A stretch of DNA of 64,000 bases from Methylobacterium variabile (GTDB taxonomy: Bacteria > Pseudomonadota > Alphaproteobacteria > Rhizobiales > Beijerinckiaceae), in assembly GCF_001043975.1 (NCBI RefSeq), contig NZ_LABY01000132.1, forward strand, positions 1 to 64,000, in the 5' to 3' direction. Shown here piece by piece: positions 1 through 9,535 of the stretch; positions within the stretch are counted from its first letter, which is position 1; each line of letters opens with the position of its first letter. The notes beneath the pieces were generated by a model. That model saw only the letters and a program-made list of their open reading frames with translations, was not told where the DNA came from and made no database searches. The translations under genes and the position numbers were made by a program.

Positions 1-20
1 AAATCCTGTCCCCGCAACCA
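1..20 (+). tRNA. 3' end of a tRNA, probably initiator tRNA-fMet
   Basis: The first 20 bases read as the end of a T-loop, a T-stem 3' strand (CCTGT), an acceptor 3' strand (CCCCGCA), discriminator A and an encoded CCA. The A at position 72 opposite an expected C1 is typical of initiator tRNAs, whose alphaproteobacterial form starts CGCGGGG. The 5' part and anticodon lie outside the window, so the identity is inferred. Confidence 0.6.
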
Positions 21-33
21 ACCACACGAAGAA

Positions 34-60
34 GCCCGCCAGGCCCAGAGCCCGGCGGGC
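34..60 (+). terminator. Terminator-like hairpin after the tRNA
   Basis: GCCCGCC at 34-40 pairs with GGCGGGC at 54-60 and is followed by CTCTTT. It lies 13 bases after the tRNA CCA end and would end tRNA transcription. It may also serve the convergent Pmp3 gene at 89. Confidence 0.6.
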
Positions 61-88
61 CTCTTTGCATTTGAGGCCGTTCCGCCGC

Positions 89-256
89 TCAGTAGTTGCG
101 GCGCGTCACCACCCAGACGGCGTGGATCAGGCCCGGCAGGTAGCCGAACAGGGTCAGCACCACGTTGAGGATGAATTGTAGCCCGAACCCGGCCGTGACC
201 AGCACGCCGAGCGGCGGGATCACGACGAGCAGGATGATGCGGATGAGGTCGCCCAC
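89..256 (-). CDS. YqaE/Pmp3 family small membrane protein
   Basis: A 55-residue protein made almost entirely of two hydrophobic helices. It matches the Pmp3/YqaE family: DLIRIILLVVIPPLGV in the first helix and FILNVVLTLFGYLPGLIHA in the second, the usual family size. Such proteolipids sit in the cytoplasmic membrane and are linked to ion homeostasis and stress in other organisms. Their biochemical role is unknown. The start is GTG at 256, with GGAG five bases upstream. The reading frame runs far upstream without a stop, but only this part resembles the family. It is followed by the convergent tRNA terminator. Confidence 0.85.
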   Translation of the reverse strand: MGDLIRIILLVVIPPLGVLVTAGFGLQFILNVVLTLFGYLPGLIHAVWVVTRRNY

Positions 257-375
257 GGTGTCTCCGTCCTGACGCTCGGGAATCGAAAAGCTACGCTGTG
301 AACGGCGTGGCATCCGAACAGTTCCCGGACTGGCATTGGCACCGCTCCCGCCACGGCGGCGGGAGGGGAGGGGGG

Positions 376-1350
376 TCAGGGCCGCAGCAGCACCTTCCCC
401 ATCGCCTCCCGGCGCGCCAGGATGCCGAGGGCGGCCGCTGCCTCCTCGAGCGGGTAGACCCCGTGCACCTTCGCCGAGAGACGGCCCTCGCGCACCAGCG
501 ACAGCAGCCGGGCCTGGTTCGCGGCGTGCCCCTCGGGCTCGCGCTTGAGGAAGGCACCCCAGAACACGCCCTGGATGTCGATGCCCTTCAGCAGCGCCAG
601 GTTCAGCGGGATCTTCGGGATCTCGCCGGCCGCGAAGCCGACCACCAGGAAGCGCCCCTTCCAGTTGAGCGAGCGCAGGGCGGGCTCTGAATAGGCGCCG
701 CCGACGGGATCGTACACGACGTCGATGCCGGCTTCGCCGCCAAGCCGCTTCAGCCCGTCGCGAAGGGATTCCTGGCTGTAATCGAGGGTGAGGTCGGCGC
801 CGTGCGCCTTGGCGAGGTCGAGCTTCTCGGCCGAGGAGGCGCAGGCGATCACCCGCGCGCCCATCGCGTGGCCGAGCTCCACCGCCGCGAGGCCGACGCC
901 GCCGGTGGCGCCAAGCACCGCCAGGGTCTCGCCGGGCTTCAGGTTCGCCCGGTCCTGCAGCGCGTGCAGCGAGGTGCCGTAGGTGACCGAGAGGCCCGCC
1001 GCCTGCTCGTCGCTGACGCCCTCTGGCACCCGGGTCAGGCCGGAGACCGGAGCGACCACCCGCTCGCGGCAGGCGCCGTAGCCGAGATGCACGATGACCC
1101 GCTCGCCGACCCGGAAGGACTCCACGCCCGGCCCCAGTGCCTCGATCACCCCGCAGGCCTCGGCGCCGGGCGAGAACGGCAGCTCGGGCTTCACCTGGTA
1201 GCGGCCGGCGATGATCAGAGTGTCGAAGAAGTTGAGAGCCGCGACCGTCACCCGCACCAGGGCTTCGCCCGGGCCGGGCGCCGGGTCCGGCACCTCCTCG
1301 ATCACCAGGTCTTCCGGCCCGCCGAGCGCCTTGCACAGGAGTGCCTTCAT
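376..1350 (-). CDS. Zinc-free quinone oxidoreductase (MDR family)
   Basis: A 324-residue medium-chain dehydrogenase/reductase of the NADPH:quinone oxidoreductase type. It has an N-terminal GroES-like domain (about residues 1-120) and a Rossmann domain with GATGGVG in the nucleotide-binding loop. It lacks the zinc ligands of alcohol dehydrogenases. The family reduces quinones or enoyl compounds with NADPH in the cytoplasm; the substrate cannot be read from sequence. The start is ATG at 1350, with GGAGG nine bases upstream. An upstream in-frame ATG adds 24 residues that do not resemble the family. It faces the same way as the PEBP and ubiG genes but is separated from them by 78 bases. Confidence 0.88.
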   Translation of the reverse strand: MKALLCKALGGPEDLVIEEVPDPAPGPGEALVRVTVAALNFFDTLIIAGRYQVKPELPFSPGAEACGVIEALGPGVESFRVGERVIVHLGYGACRERVVAPVSGLTRVPEGVSDEQAAGLSVTYGTSLHALQDRANLKPGETLAVLGATGGVGLAAVELGHAMGARVIACASSAEKLDLAKAHGADLTLDYSQESLRDGLKRLGGEAGIDVVYDPVGGAYSEPALRSLNWKGRFLVVGFAAGEIPKIPLNLALLKGIDIQGVFWGAFLKREPEGHAANQARLLSLVREGRLSAKVHGVYPLEEAAAALGILARREAMGKVLLRP

Positions 1351-1428
1351 CGCCAACAATCCTCCCCGCCGCACCCCGGCGGCCTGGCTCGCAGTGGTGG
1401 GGCAGGCCGCGCCGGCTGGCAAGCGCGG

Positions 1429-2001
1429 TCAGGGCCGCTCGTAGGTGCCGATCAGCACGCCCTTGGCCAGGACGTGGCCGTGCATGGCCTGCAGGAGGGC
1501 GCCGCGGCCCGGAACGCCCTCGAGCCCGAGGTGCCGGTTGAGGGCGAAAACTTGGAACAGGTACCGGTGCGGGCCGTGGCCGGTCGGCGGATCCGGTGGC
1601 AGGTAGCCGGCCTTCAGGAAGGTGTTCTTGCCGACCTCCTCGACCGTGCCGTCGGATCCGGGGCTCGCCAGCGCACCCTCAGGCAGGCCGTCGCTGTCCT
1701 CCGGCAGGTCCCACGCGATGGCGTGCACGATCGGCTTCGGCGTCGGGCTGTCGGCATCCTCGACCAGCAGCACCAGGGCGGCGGTGCCGGCCGGGATGCC
1801 GCTCCAGGTCAGCGGCGGCGACAGCTTGAGCCCGTCCTGGGTGAAGCGGGCCGGCATGGCGGCCCCGTCGGCGAAGGCCGGGCTGGTCACCCGGATGCCG
1901 CCCGGCACGGCCTCGAACTCCGCGTGGGTGGCGGTCTTCTCGATGCCGGCCTTGAGGCCCGACAGGGCTTCGCCCACGGCGTGCGGAATCTTCTCGAGCA
2001 T
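1429..2001 (-). CDS. YbhB/YbcL (PEBP) family protein
   Basis: A 190-residue phosphatidylethanolamine-binding-protein homologue of the bacterial YbhB/YbcL type. The family signatures are visible: the anion-pocket segment EDADSPTPKPIVHAIAWDLP, and GPHRYLFQVFAL later in the chain. About 40 N-terminal residues precede the conserved fold. There is no clear signal peptide, so it is probably cytoplasmic. Bacterial members have no agreed function; small-ligand binding is assumed from the fold. The ATG is at 2001. It lies just downstream of ubiG on the same strand with a 59-base gap, so they may be cotranscribed. Confidence 0.88.
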   Translation of the reverse strand: MLEKIPHAVGEALSGLKAGIEKTATHAEFEAVPGGIRVTSPAFADGAAMPARFTQDGLKLSPPLTWSGIPAGTAALVLLVEDADSPTPKPIVHAIAWDLPEDSDGLPEGALASPGSDGTVEEVGKNTFLKAGYLPPDPPTGHGPHRYLFQVFALNRHLGLEGVPGRGALLQAMHGHVLAKGVLIGTYERP

Positions 2002-2060
2002 GAGACGTCTCCTCGCGTCGTCGCGCCGACAACGGAGGAGACAGCCTCGGGGTTGCTCGA

Positions 2061-2810
2061 TCAGGCCCGCGGCCGCTCGGCCGCGATCATGTAGTTCACC
2101 GCCGTGTCGCGGGCGGCGCTCCAGCGGCCGGTGAGCGGGTTGAAGACGACCCCCGTCGCGTCGCTGACCGAGAGGCCGCCCGCTTCGACCGCCTGCCGCA
2201 GCTCGTCCGGCGTGACGAACTTCTCCCAGTCATGCGTGCCCCTCGGCAGCCAGCCGAGGACGTACTCCGCCCCCACGATGGCGAGGGCGAAGGAGCGCAT
2301 CGTCCGGTTGATGGTCGCGGCGAAGAACAGGCCGCCGGGCTTCACCGCCGCGCAGGCGGTGCGCACGAAGGCCGGCATGTCGGTGACGTGCTCCACCACC
2401 TCCATGGCGCAGACCACGTCGAAGCGCTCTCCGGCCGCCACCACCGCCTCGATCGTCTCGGCCCGGTAGCGCACCGGCACGCCGGCCTCGTCGGCGTGAG
2501 CCTGCGCGACCCTGACGTTGGTGACCGCCGGGTCGAGGCCGGTCACCTCCGCGCCCAGGCGCGCCAGGGGCTCCGACAGCACGCCGCCGCCGCAGCCGAC
2601 ATCGACGAGGCTGAGACCCGCGAGCGGCGCCGGCGCCAGCGGATCGCGGCCGAGATGGCGGCAGACCGTGTCGCGGATGTAGGTCAGGCGCACCGGGTTG
2701 AAGCGGTGCAGCACCCGCATCGGACCGGCCTCGTCCCACCAGGTCGCGGCCAGGCGATCGAAGCGGGCGACCTCGTCGCGGTCGATCGAGGGTCCGGTCG
2801 GTTCGCTCAT
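2061..2810 (-). CDS. ubiG: Ubiquinone biosynthesis O-methyltransferase UbiG
   Basis: A 249-residue class I methyltransferase that performs both O-methylations of ubiquinone synthesis with S-adenosylmethionine. The N-terminal FDRLAATWWDEAGPM segment and RLTYIRD are typical of UbiG. The SAM-binding motif VDVGCGGG lies near residues 69-76, and AMEVVEHV forms motif II. The start is ATG at 2810, with AAGG upstream. The open frame extends further but loses similarity. The gene is divergent from lysC, 196 bases away, a neighbourhood common in Hyphomicrobiales. Length and motif order are normal. Confidence 0.95.
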   Translation of the reverse strand: MSEPTGPSIDRDEVARFDRLAATWWDEAGPMRVLHRFNPVRLTYIRDTVCRHLGRDPLAPAPLAGLSLVDVGCGGGVLSEPLARLGAEVTGLDPAVTNVRVAQAHADEAGVPVRYRAETIEAVVAAGERFDVVCAMEVVEHVTDMPAFVRTACAAVKPGGLFFAATINRTMRSFALAIVGAEYVLGWLPRGTHDWEKFVTPDELRQAVEAGGLSVSDATGVVFNPLTGRWSAARDTAVNYMIAAERPRA

Positions 2811-3006
2811 CGGCGCCAGGCCTTCCTGCAGGAAAAACGAGGATCGGTCGTCGGGTCGACGTAGCGTAGTCCCTGCCTCCGGCCAACCGCCGCGACGCGG
2901 CCGCGCGCCGGGCCTGCGACGTTGACACCGGCACGGGCCGCTTGTACCCGCCGAGCGCCCGCGGCTTCGCGCTGCGGCATGAAGAAGTTTGTTCGATCGG
3001 ATCCCC

Positions 3007-4242
3007 ATGCCCCGCCTGGTGATGAAATTCGGCGGCACCTCCGTCGCCACGGTCGACCGCATCCGCAACGTCGCCCGCCACGTCGCCCGCGAGGTGCGGG
3101 CCGGCTACGAGGTCGCGGTCGTCGTCTCGGCGATGTCCGGCAAGACCAACGAGCTCGTGGCCTGGTGCAAGGACGCCTCGCCGCTCTACGCCCAGTCCGA
3201 GTACGACGCGGTCGTCGCCTCCGGCGAGCAGGTCACCTCGGGGCTGCTGGCCATCGTGCTCGCCGAGATGGGCATCAAGGCCCGCTCCTGGCAGGGCTGG
3301 CAGATCCCGATCGAGACCTCGGACCAGCACGGCTCGGCCCGGATCCAGCGCATCGACGGCGCCCGCCTCGATGCCGGGTTCAAGCGCGGCGAGGTCGCAG
3401 TGATCGCCGGCTTCCAGGGCATCCACGCCGAGACCGGCCGCCTCACCACCCTCGGGCGCGGCGGCTCCGACACCAGCGCGGTGGCGGTCGCGGCGGCGAT
3501 CGGCGCCGAGCGCTGCGACATCTACACCGACGTCGACGGCGTCTACACCACCGACCCGCGGGTGGTGCCCAAGGCCCGGCGCCTCGAGCGCGTGGCCTTC
3601 GAGGAGATGCTCGAGATGGCCTCGCTGGGGGCCAAGGTGCTCCAGGTGCGCTCGGTCGAGCTCGCCATGGTGCACCGGGTGCCGACCACCGTGCGCTCCT
3701 CCTTCGACGACCCCGACGACGCCCGCCCCGGCACCCTCATCTGCGACGAGGACGATATCGTGGAACAGCAGATCATCACGGGCATCGCCTTCTCGAAGGA
3801 CGAGGCCCAGATCACGCTTCGCCGGGTGAAGGACAAGCCCGGCATCGCCGCCGCCATCTTCGGCCCGCTGGCGGACGCCAACATCAACGTCGACATGATC
3901 ATCCAGGTCGTGTCCGGCGACGGCGCGGCCACCGACATGACCTTCACGGTGCCGGCGGCCGATTACGAGCGCGCCCGCGCGATCCTCGACGCGCAACGCG
4001 GCGCGGTCGAGTTCGAGCGCATCGAGGGCGCCACCGACGTGGTCAAGGTCTCGGCGATCGGCGTCGGCATGCGCAGCCACGCCGGTGTCGCCGCCAAGGC
4101 CTTCCGGGCCCTGGCCGAGAAGGGCATCAACATCCGGGCGATCACCACCTCGGAGATCAAGTTCTCGGTCCTGATCGACGCCGCCTACACCGAGCTGGCG
4201 GTGCGCACGCTTCACGCGCTCTACGGCCTCGACAAGGCCTAA
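3007..4242 (+). CDS. lysC: Aspartate kinase
   Basis: A 411-residue aspartokinase, the first enzyme of lysine, threonine and methionine synthesis (aspartate to aspartyl phosphate). The kinase signature KFGGTSV is at residues 7-13, and GRGGSDTSAVAVAAA lies further on. Two C-terminal ACT domains (about residues 265-411) would carry allosteric control by amino acids. I chose ATG at 3007, which gives the standard MPRLVMKFGG start. A TTG 18 bases earlier is also in frame. No strong Shine-Dalgarno is visible. It is followed by a perfect hairpin and then ptsP on the same strand. Confidence 0.96.
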   Translation: MPRLVMKFGGTSVATVDRIRNVARHVAREVRAGYEVAVVVSAMSGKTNELVAWCKDASPLYAQSEYDAVVASGEQVTSGLLAIVLAEMGIKARSWQGWQIPIETSDQHGSARIQRIDGARLDAGFKRGEVAVIAGFQGIHAETGRLTTLGRGGSDTSAVAVAAAIGAERCDIYTDVDGVYTTDPRVVPKARRLERVAFEEMLEMASLGAKVLQVRSVELAMVHRVPTTVRSSFDDPDDARPGTLICDEDDIVEQQIITGIAFSKDEAQITLRRVKDKPGIAAAIFGPLADANINVDMIIQVVSGDGAATDMTFTVPAADYERARAILDAQRGAVEFERIEGATDVVKVSAIGVGMRSHAGVAAKAFRALAEKGINIRAITTSEIKFSVLIDAAYTELAVRTLHALYGLDKA

Positions 4243-4245
4243 CCA

Positions 4246-4266
4246 GATCGGGGCTCCGCCCCGATC
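4246..4266 (+). terminator. Hairpin between lysC and ptsP
   Basis: GATCGGGGC at 4246-4254 and GCCCCGATC at 4258-4266 form a perfect 9-bp stem with a 3-base loop, starting 3 bases after the lysC stop. No T-run follows, so it may act as a partial terminator or an mRNA-stabilising structure. Confidence 0.5.
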
Positions 4267-4403
4267 CCCCCGGAAGGATGCTTGCCGGCCGGGCGCTGAA
4301 CTCGCTATACGGCCATACGGGGCCGATGCGGCAGGCCCGTGCGCGCAAGCGTTACGGTTGCGCTTCGCGGAGCCCGTCTCGCCATAGGGTGGAACACGAC
4401 ACG

Positions 4404-6665
4404 ATGCCCGCAGCGCCTGGAGGCCCGCGCCTGCTACTGCGCCGCCTTCGCGAGGCCATGGCGGAGCCGGTCGGCCCGCAGGCACGCCTCGACCGCATCG
4501 TCGTCCTGATCGCGTCCAACATGGTCGCGGAGGTCTGCTCCGTCTACGTCCTGCGCGACGACGGGATGCTGGAGCTGTTCGCCACCGAGGGCCTCAACCG
4601 CGAGGCGGTGCACCTCACCACCATGCGGGCCGGCGAGGGCTTGGTCGGCCTGATCGCCGCCACCGCCGAGCCGCTCTCCCTCTCCGACGCCCAGTCGCAC
4701 CCCGCCTTCTCGTACCGGCCGGAGACCGGCGAGGAGATCTACCACGCCTTCCTGGGCGTGCCGCTCCTGCGGGCCGGCAACACGCTCGGCGTGCTGGTGG
4801 TGCAGAACCGCACCTACCGGGTCTATTCCGAGGAGGAGATCGAGGCGCTCCAGACCACCGCGATGGTGCTCGCCGAGATGATCGCCTCGGGCGAGCTGCA
4901 GGCGCTGTCGCCGGGCACCGTCAGTGCCTCGCGCCGGGCGCTCAGCCAGTTCGGCGTGGCGCTCGCCGACGGCGTCGGCCTCGGCCACGTCGTGCTGCAC
5001 GAGCCGCGCATCGTGGTGCGCAACCTGATCGCCGAGAACGTCGAGCGCGAGGCGTCGCGCCTCGACACCGCCATCGCGGAGGTCCGCGCGGCCATCGACG
5101 ACCTCGTCGAGCGCGGCGACGTCGCGGGGGCCGGCGAGCACCGCGAGGTGCTCGAGACGGTGCGGATGTTCGCCCACGACCAGGGCTGGCTGCGCCGGAT
5201 GCGCGAGGCGGTGCTGTCCGGGCTGACCGCGGAAGCCGCGGTGGAGCGGGTGCAGTCCGACAACCGCGCCCGCATGCTGCGCCAGAGCGACCCTTACCTG
5301 CGCGAGCGCCTTCACGACCTCGACGACCTCGCCAACCGGCTGCTGCGCCAGCTCGTCGGTCGCGAGGGGATCGGGCCGTCCGCGATGCCCGAGAACGCCA
5401 TCCTGGTGGCGCGCTCGATGGGCCCGGCGGCGCTCCTCGACTACGACCGCGCCCGCCTGCGCGGCGTGGTGCTGGAGGAGGGCGGGCCGACGAGCCACAT
5501 CGCCATCGTGGCCCGGGCCCTCGGCATCCCGGCGGTGGGCGAGGTGGCCAACGCCACCGCCCTCGTCGAGACCGGCGACGCCATCATCGTCGACGGCGGG
5601 GCGGGCGAGATCCAGATCCGGCCGGGCCCAGAGATCGAGGCGGCCTACGCCGAGAAGGCGCGACTGCGGGCGCGGCGCCAGGAGCAGTACCGCTCGCTGC
5701 GCGACGTGCCGGCGGTCACCCGCGACGGCGTCGCGGTCGGGCTCCAGCTCAATGCCGGCCTGATCGTCGACCTCTCGCACCTGCAGGAGACCGGGGCCGA
5801 GGGCGTCGGCCTCTTCCGCACCGAGCTGCAGTTCATGGTCGCCGAGCGGATGCCGACGGCGGCCGAGCAGCAGCTCCTGTACGAGGCGGTGTTCGACGCC
5901 GTCGGCGACCTGCCGGTGACGATCCGGACCCTCGACATCGGCGGCGACAAGGTGCTGCCCTACATGAAGGCGCTCGAGGAGGAGAACCCGGCGCTGGGCT
6001 GGCGGGCGATCCGCATCGGGCTCGACCGGCCCGGCCTCCTGCGCATGCAGCTGCGCGCCCTGCTCAAGGCGGCCCGGGGGCGCCCGCTCAAGATCATGTT
6101 CCCGATGGTCGCGACCGTGGAGGAGTTCGTCCGCGCCCGGGCGATCGTCGAGCGCGAGAAGGCGCACCTGTCCCGCCACGGCCACCCGCTGCCGGCGGAT
6201 TGCCGCCTCGGCGTGATGGTCGAGGTGCCCTCGCTGCTGTTCCAGATGGACGAGATCGCCGCGGAGGCGGATTTCCTCTCGGTCGGCTCGAACGACCTGA
6301 TGCAGTTCCTGTTCGCCGTCGACCGCGAGAACCGCCAGGTCGCCAACCGCTTCGACCCCCTGAGCGCCGCGGCGCTCCGGGCGTTCCGGCTGATCGCCGA
6401 GCGGGCCGAGGCCGCCGGCACCCCGGCCACGGTCTGCGGCGAGATCGGCGGCCGGCCGCTCGAGGCGATGGCGCTGATCGGCTTGGGCTTCCGCGCCCTT
6501 TCGATGTCCCCGGCCTCGATCGGCCCGGTGAAGGCGATGGTGCTGGGGATCGATGCCGGCGCCGTGGCGGCCTTCCTCGATCGGGAACTGGCGCGGACCC
6601 GCGACGGGGCGTCCCTGCGCCCGGCGCTCGCGGCCTTCGCGGAGGAGCACGGCGTTCCGGTCTGA
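4404..6665 (+). CDS. ptsP: Nitrogen-PTS enzyme I (PEP-protein phosphotransferase, EINtr)
   Basis: A 753-residue enzyme I of the nitrogen-related phosphotransferase system. It autophosphorylates from PEP and passes phosphate to NPr and then EIIANtr, tying nitrogen and carbon status to regulation. It has an N-terminal GAF domain (about residues 15-165), the PEP-utiliser swivelling domain with the phosphorylated His in GGPTSHIAI (His365), and a C-terminal TIM barrel with the signature GSNDLMQFL. The GAF domain separates it from sugar-PTS enzyme I. The start is ATG at 4404. The same frame is open for 1.5 kb upstream, but that is the shadow of lysC. The lysC-ptsP-prfA order is conserved in related bacteria. 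Confidence 0.95.
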   Translation: MPAAPGGPRLLLRRLREAMAEPVGPQARLDRIVVLIASNMVAEVCSVYVLRDDGMLELFATEGLNREAVHLTTMRAGEGLVGLIAATAEPLSLSDAQSHPAFSYRPETGEEIYHAFLGVPLLRAGNTLGVLVVQNRTYRVYSEEEIEALQTTAMVLAEMIASGELQALSPGTVSASRRALSQFGVALADGVGLGHVVLHEPRIVVRNLIAENVEREASRLDTAIAEVRAAIDDLVERGDVAGAGEHREVLETVRMFAHDQGWLRRMREAVLSGLTAEAAVERVQSDNRARMLRQSDPYLRERLHDLDDLANRLLRQLVGREGIGPSAMPENAILVARSMGPAALLDYDRARLRGVVLEEGGPTSHIAIVARALGIPAVGEVANATALVETGDAIIVDGGAGEIQIRPGPEIEAAYAEKARLRARRQEQYRSLRDVPAVTRDGVAVGLQLNAGLIVDLSHLQETGAEGVGLFRTELQFMVAERMPTAAEQQLLYEAVFDAVGDLPVTIRTLDIGGDKVLPYMKALEEENPALGWRAIRIGLDRPGLLRMQLRALLKAARGRPLKIMFPMVATVEEFVRARAIVEREKAHLSRHGHPLPADCRLGVMVEVPSLLFQMDEIAAEADFLSVGSNDLMQFLFAVDRENRQVANRFDPLSAAALRAFRLIAERAEAAGTPATVCGEIGGRPLEAMALIGLGFRALSMSPASIGPVKAMVLGIDAGAVAAFLDRELARTRDGASLRPALAAFAEEHGVPV

Positions 6666-7197
6666 CCGGGCGGTCTGATCTGACGGACACGGGCCCGGCA
6701 CGATCCGAGCGGATGTCCGCCGGCTACGCGAATTGGTAATGTCGGCGTACGATCATAGATGACGTTAGGAAAGACCCTCTCCGGCCGCGAAGGCTCTGGG
6801 GCACCAGAGCTTGCGGCAGAGTCGCCGGCCGCCGCCCTTCGAGCTGGCGCAGACCGGAGAGGGGGTGAGAGATGTGAACGGCTGGCCGTTCGTGACGATC
6901 ACCGTCATGAAAGGCCCGACCGGATGGGTCGTCACCATCACGATCGGGCTGATCTGATAACATCTACCTGACAAGAGGGGTCGCGGGGTGCCTCCCGCGG
7001 CTCCTCGCCCTCAAGATAAGGCAGACGGCCCCCATCCGCAAAGGGCCGCGCGTGCTCGCGACGCGACGGGCCGCCTTTTGTCCACGGCCGCCGCGACTCC
7101 TCAACCCCCGCAGACCTGCTATACGCGGCACCATCTCCGGCACCGGGCGCGGGCCGCCCCGGATGAGCCGGCCGACGCCAATGGCCATATCTCTTTC
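6666..7197. other. Intergenic region ptsP-prfA
   Basis: A 532-base stretch between ptsP and prfA. It holds one possible 30-codon ORF (6865-6957), listed separately. A small hairpin (CGCGGG/CCCGCG near 6983-7000) follows that ORF. The prfA promoter is presumably in the last 150 bases, but I see no clear -35/-10 pair. Longer open frames on both strands here have no recognisable protein signature. Confidence 0.4.
6865..6957 (+). CDS. Possible 30-residue small protein
   Basis: GTG at 6865 opens a 30-residue frame ending in TGA at 6957. GGAGAGG sits two bases upstream. A second in-frame GTG at 6874 has better spacing to the same purine-rich stretch. The product is a short charged start followed by alternating hydrophobic and threonine residues (GWVVTITIGLI), which could form a beta strand or a membrane-associated segment. 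I do not recognise a family. The support is a good ribosome site and the non-random C-terminus, in a gap with no other gene. Confidence 0.3.
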   Translation: MRDVNGWPFVTITVMKGPTGWVVTITIGLI

Positions 7198-8277
7198 ATG
7201 ATCGCGATCCCGTCCGACCGTCTCGACGCCATCCTGGCCCGCCACGACATCGTCACCGCCACCCTGAGCGCCGGCGAGGCCGACGCCGAGAGCTTCGTGC
7301 AGCTCTCCCGCGAGCTCTCCGATCTCGACGCGGTGGTGGAGGCGATCCGCGCCTACCGGGCCGCCGACGAGGCGCTGCGCGGCGTCGAGGAGATGATCGC
7401 GGAGGGCGACCCGGAGATGCGGGCGCTCGCCGCCGAGGAGAAGCCGGAGGCCGAGGCCGCCCGCGACGCCGCCGCCCGGGCGCTTCAGCTCCTGCTGCTG
7501 CCCAAGGATGCCGCCGACGAGAAGAGCGCCATCCTGGAGGTGCGCGCCGGTACCGGCGGCGACGAGGCGGCGCTCTTCGCCGGCGACCTCTTCCGGATGT
7601 ATTCCCGCTACGCCGACCTGAAGGGCTGGCGGGTCGAGGTCATCTCCGAGAGCCCCGGCACGATGGGCGGCTACCGCGAGGTCGTGGCCGAGGTGAAGGG
7701 GCGCGGCGTCTTCGCCCGGCTGAAGTTCGAGAGCGGCGCCCACCGGGTGCAGCGCGTGCCCGACACCGAGACGCAGGGGCGCATCCACACCTCCGCCGCC
7801 ACCGTGGCGGTCCTGCCGGAGGCCGAGGAGGTCGACGTCCAGATCAACGACGCCGACCTCAAGATCGACACCATGCGGGCTCAAGGTGCGGGCGGCCAGC
7901 ACGTCAACAAGACCGAGTCGGCGATCCGCATCACCCACGTGCCGAGCGGCATCGTGGTCTTCGTCCAGGAGGAGCGCTCGCAGCACAAGAACCGGGCCCG
8001 GGCCCTCGCCCTGCTGCGCGCCCGGCTCTACGAGCAGGAGCGGACCCAGAAGGACGCCGCCCGCGCCGCGGACCGCCGGGCCCAGGTCGGCAGCGGCGAC
8101 CGCTCGGAGCGCATCCGCACCTACAACTTCCCGCAGGCGCGGGTGACCGACCACCGCATCAACCTGACCCTCTACAAGCTCGAGGAGGTGATGGCCGGCA
8201 CCGCCCTCGACGAGGTGGTGGACGCCCTCGTCACCGAGCACCAGGCGGCTCTGCTCGCCGCCGAGGGGATGGCGTGA
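7198..8277 (+). CDS. prfA: Peptide chain release factor 1
   Basis: A 359-residue class I release factor that recognises UAA and UAG and triggers peptidyl-tRNA hydrolysis. The catalytic GGQ is in [15 protein letters not shown], with Gln at residue 234, the residue methylated by PrmC. The next gene encodes that methyltransferase. The length is normal for RF1. The start is ATG at 7198; upstream in-frame sequence back to 6988 does not resemble the family. The stop overlaps the prmC start by four bases (GTGA), which implies translational coupling. Confidence 0.97.
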   Translation: MIAIPSDRLDAILARHDIVTATLSAGEADAESFVQLSRELSDLDAVVEAIRAYRAADEALRGVEEMIAEGDPEMRALAAEEKPEAEAARDAAARALQLLLLPKDAADEKSAILEVRAGTGGDEAALFAGDLFRMYSRYADLKGWRVEVISESPGTMGGYREVVAEVKGRGVFARLKFESGAHRVQRVPDTETQGRIHTSAATVAVLPEAEEVDVQINDADLKIDTMRAQGAGGQHVNKTESAIRITHVPSGIVVFVQEERSQHKNRARALALLRARLYEQERTQKDAARAADRRAQVGSGDRSERIRTYNFPQARVTDHRINLTLYKLEEVMAGTALDEVVDALVTEHQAALLAAEGMA

Positions 8278-9143
8278 CGCCGGTCGCCGCGGATACGAGC
8301 CGGATCGCCGCCAGGGCCCGGGCCGCCGACGCGCTCGCCGCCCGCGGCATCGAGACCGCCGCCCTCGATGCCCGGATCCTGGTCGAGGAGGCGCTCGGCC
8401 TCACCGCCACCGACCTCGCCCTGCACGGGGGCGAGCCGGTCGGGCAGGCCGGGGCGGAGCGCCTGGCCTCCTACCTCGCCCGGCGCTCGTCCGGCGAGCC
8501 GGTGGCCCGGATCATCGGCGCCTGGGAGTTCTGGGGGCTGCCCTTCGGGCTCTCGCCCGAGACGCTGGTGCCGCGCCCCGACACCGAGACTCTGGTCGAG
8601 GCGGCCCTCGGCCTCGGCCTGCCGCCGGGCGGTCCGCGCCGCCTCCTCGATCTCGGCACCGGCTCGGGCTGCATCCTGGTGGCGCTGCTGAGCGAGTGGC
8701 CCCGGGCCCGGGGCCTCGGCCTCGACCGGTCGCACGGCGCGCTCGTCACCGCCCGGGCCAACGCCGCCCGCAACGGCGTCTCCGACCGTGCCGCCTTCGT
8801 GGCCGGCGACTGGGCCGCCGCGCTGGCCGGGCCGTTCGACGTCGTCGTCGCCAACCCGCCCTATATCGCCGGCCCGGTCATCGCCGGCCTCGCCGAGGAG
8901 GTGCGCGCCCACGACCCGCGCCTCGCCCTCGACGGCGGTCCCGACGGCCTCGACGCCTACCGCGCCATCCTGGCCCAGGTGCCGCCCCTGCTGGCGCCGG
9001 GCGGACACCTCCTGGTCGAGATCGGCTACGACCAGGAGGAGGCGCTCCGCCGCCTCGCCGCCGCGCACGGGCTCTCGGCGCAGGTGCGGCGCGACCTCGC
9101 GGGCCATCCGCGGGTGGTCGTGATGGCGGCGGCCGGGGCCTGA
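8274..9143 (+). CDS. prmC: Release factor N5-glutamine methyltransferase PrmC
   Basis: A 289-residue SAM-dependent methyltransferase that modifies the GGQ glutamine of release factors. It has an N-terminal helical domain that binds the release factor. The methyltransferase core has DLGTGSG as the SAM motif and the diagnostic NPPY at residues 194-197. The start is GTG at 8274, overlapping the prfA stop by four bases. The prfA-prmC pair is the classic arrangement of enzyme and substrate. Confidence 0.96.
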   Translation: MTPVAADTSRIAARARAADALAARGIETAALDARILVEEALGLTATDLALHGGEPVGQAGAERLASYLARRSSGEPVARIIGAWEFWGLPFGLSPETLVPRPDTETLVEAALGLGLPPGGPRRLLDLGTGSGCILVALLSEWPRARGLGLDRSHGALVTARANAARNGVSDRAAFVAGDWAAALAGPFDVVVANPPYIAGPVIAGLAEEVRAHDPRLALDGGPDGLDAYRAILAQVPPLLAPGGHLLVEIGYDQEEALRRLAAAHGLSAQVRRDLAGHPRVVVMAAAGA

Positions 9144-9535
9144 CGTGGATTATCCAGGTTCATGTGGCCTTTGAGCACGAAATCGGCTCAAAATCACTTG
9201 GCTCGGCCGGCCGAACCCGCTAACGTCCCAGGGCAGATCGTGAACGGTCCGGACAACACAGCCAGGCTCAGTTCTCGGGCGCGACATCGAGCGCGGACCT
9301 TTGGACGATCTTCCACCACCGGGCAGACCAATCAGCGCGTAGGCGGTCCGGTGACCCGCATCTGTGGATCGACGGTGGCCGGACCGTGAGACGGCCCGCG
9401 GTCGCACAGGGCATGGCGGACATCGCTGCGGAGACGGCCATGGCCCGCCAGAGGCCGCCCGACTCCGCGGTCGAAGAACCGCCGCGCGCGTGAAGTCCCG
9501 CCCTTCAAGTCGTCGAAGAGGGTCAGCCGAGACCG
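9144..9535. other. Intergenic region prmC to DUF4167 gene
   Basis: 392 bases without a convincing gene. Short open frames on both strands show no protein features. It should carry the promoter of the DUF4167 gene, but no clear -35/-10 pair stands out, and I see no strong hairpin that would mark the end of prmC. Confidence 0.4.

Noticed and set aside
2230..4485. A 751-codon minus-strand frame across lysC
   Set aside because: It is antisense to lysC and has an Arg/Asp/His-rich composition with no recognisable motif.
6724..6963. A 79-codon minus-strand frame in the ptsP-prfA gap
   Set aside because: No ribosome site, composition typical of GC-rich shadows, and it overlaps the better-supported small frame on the plus strand.
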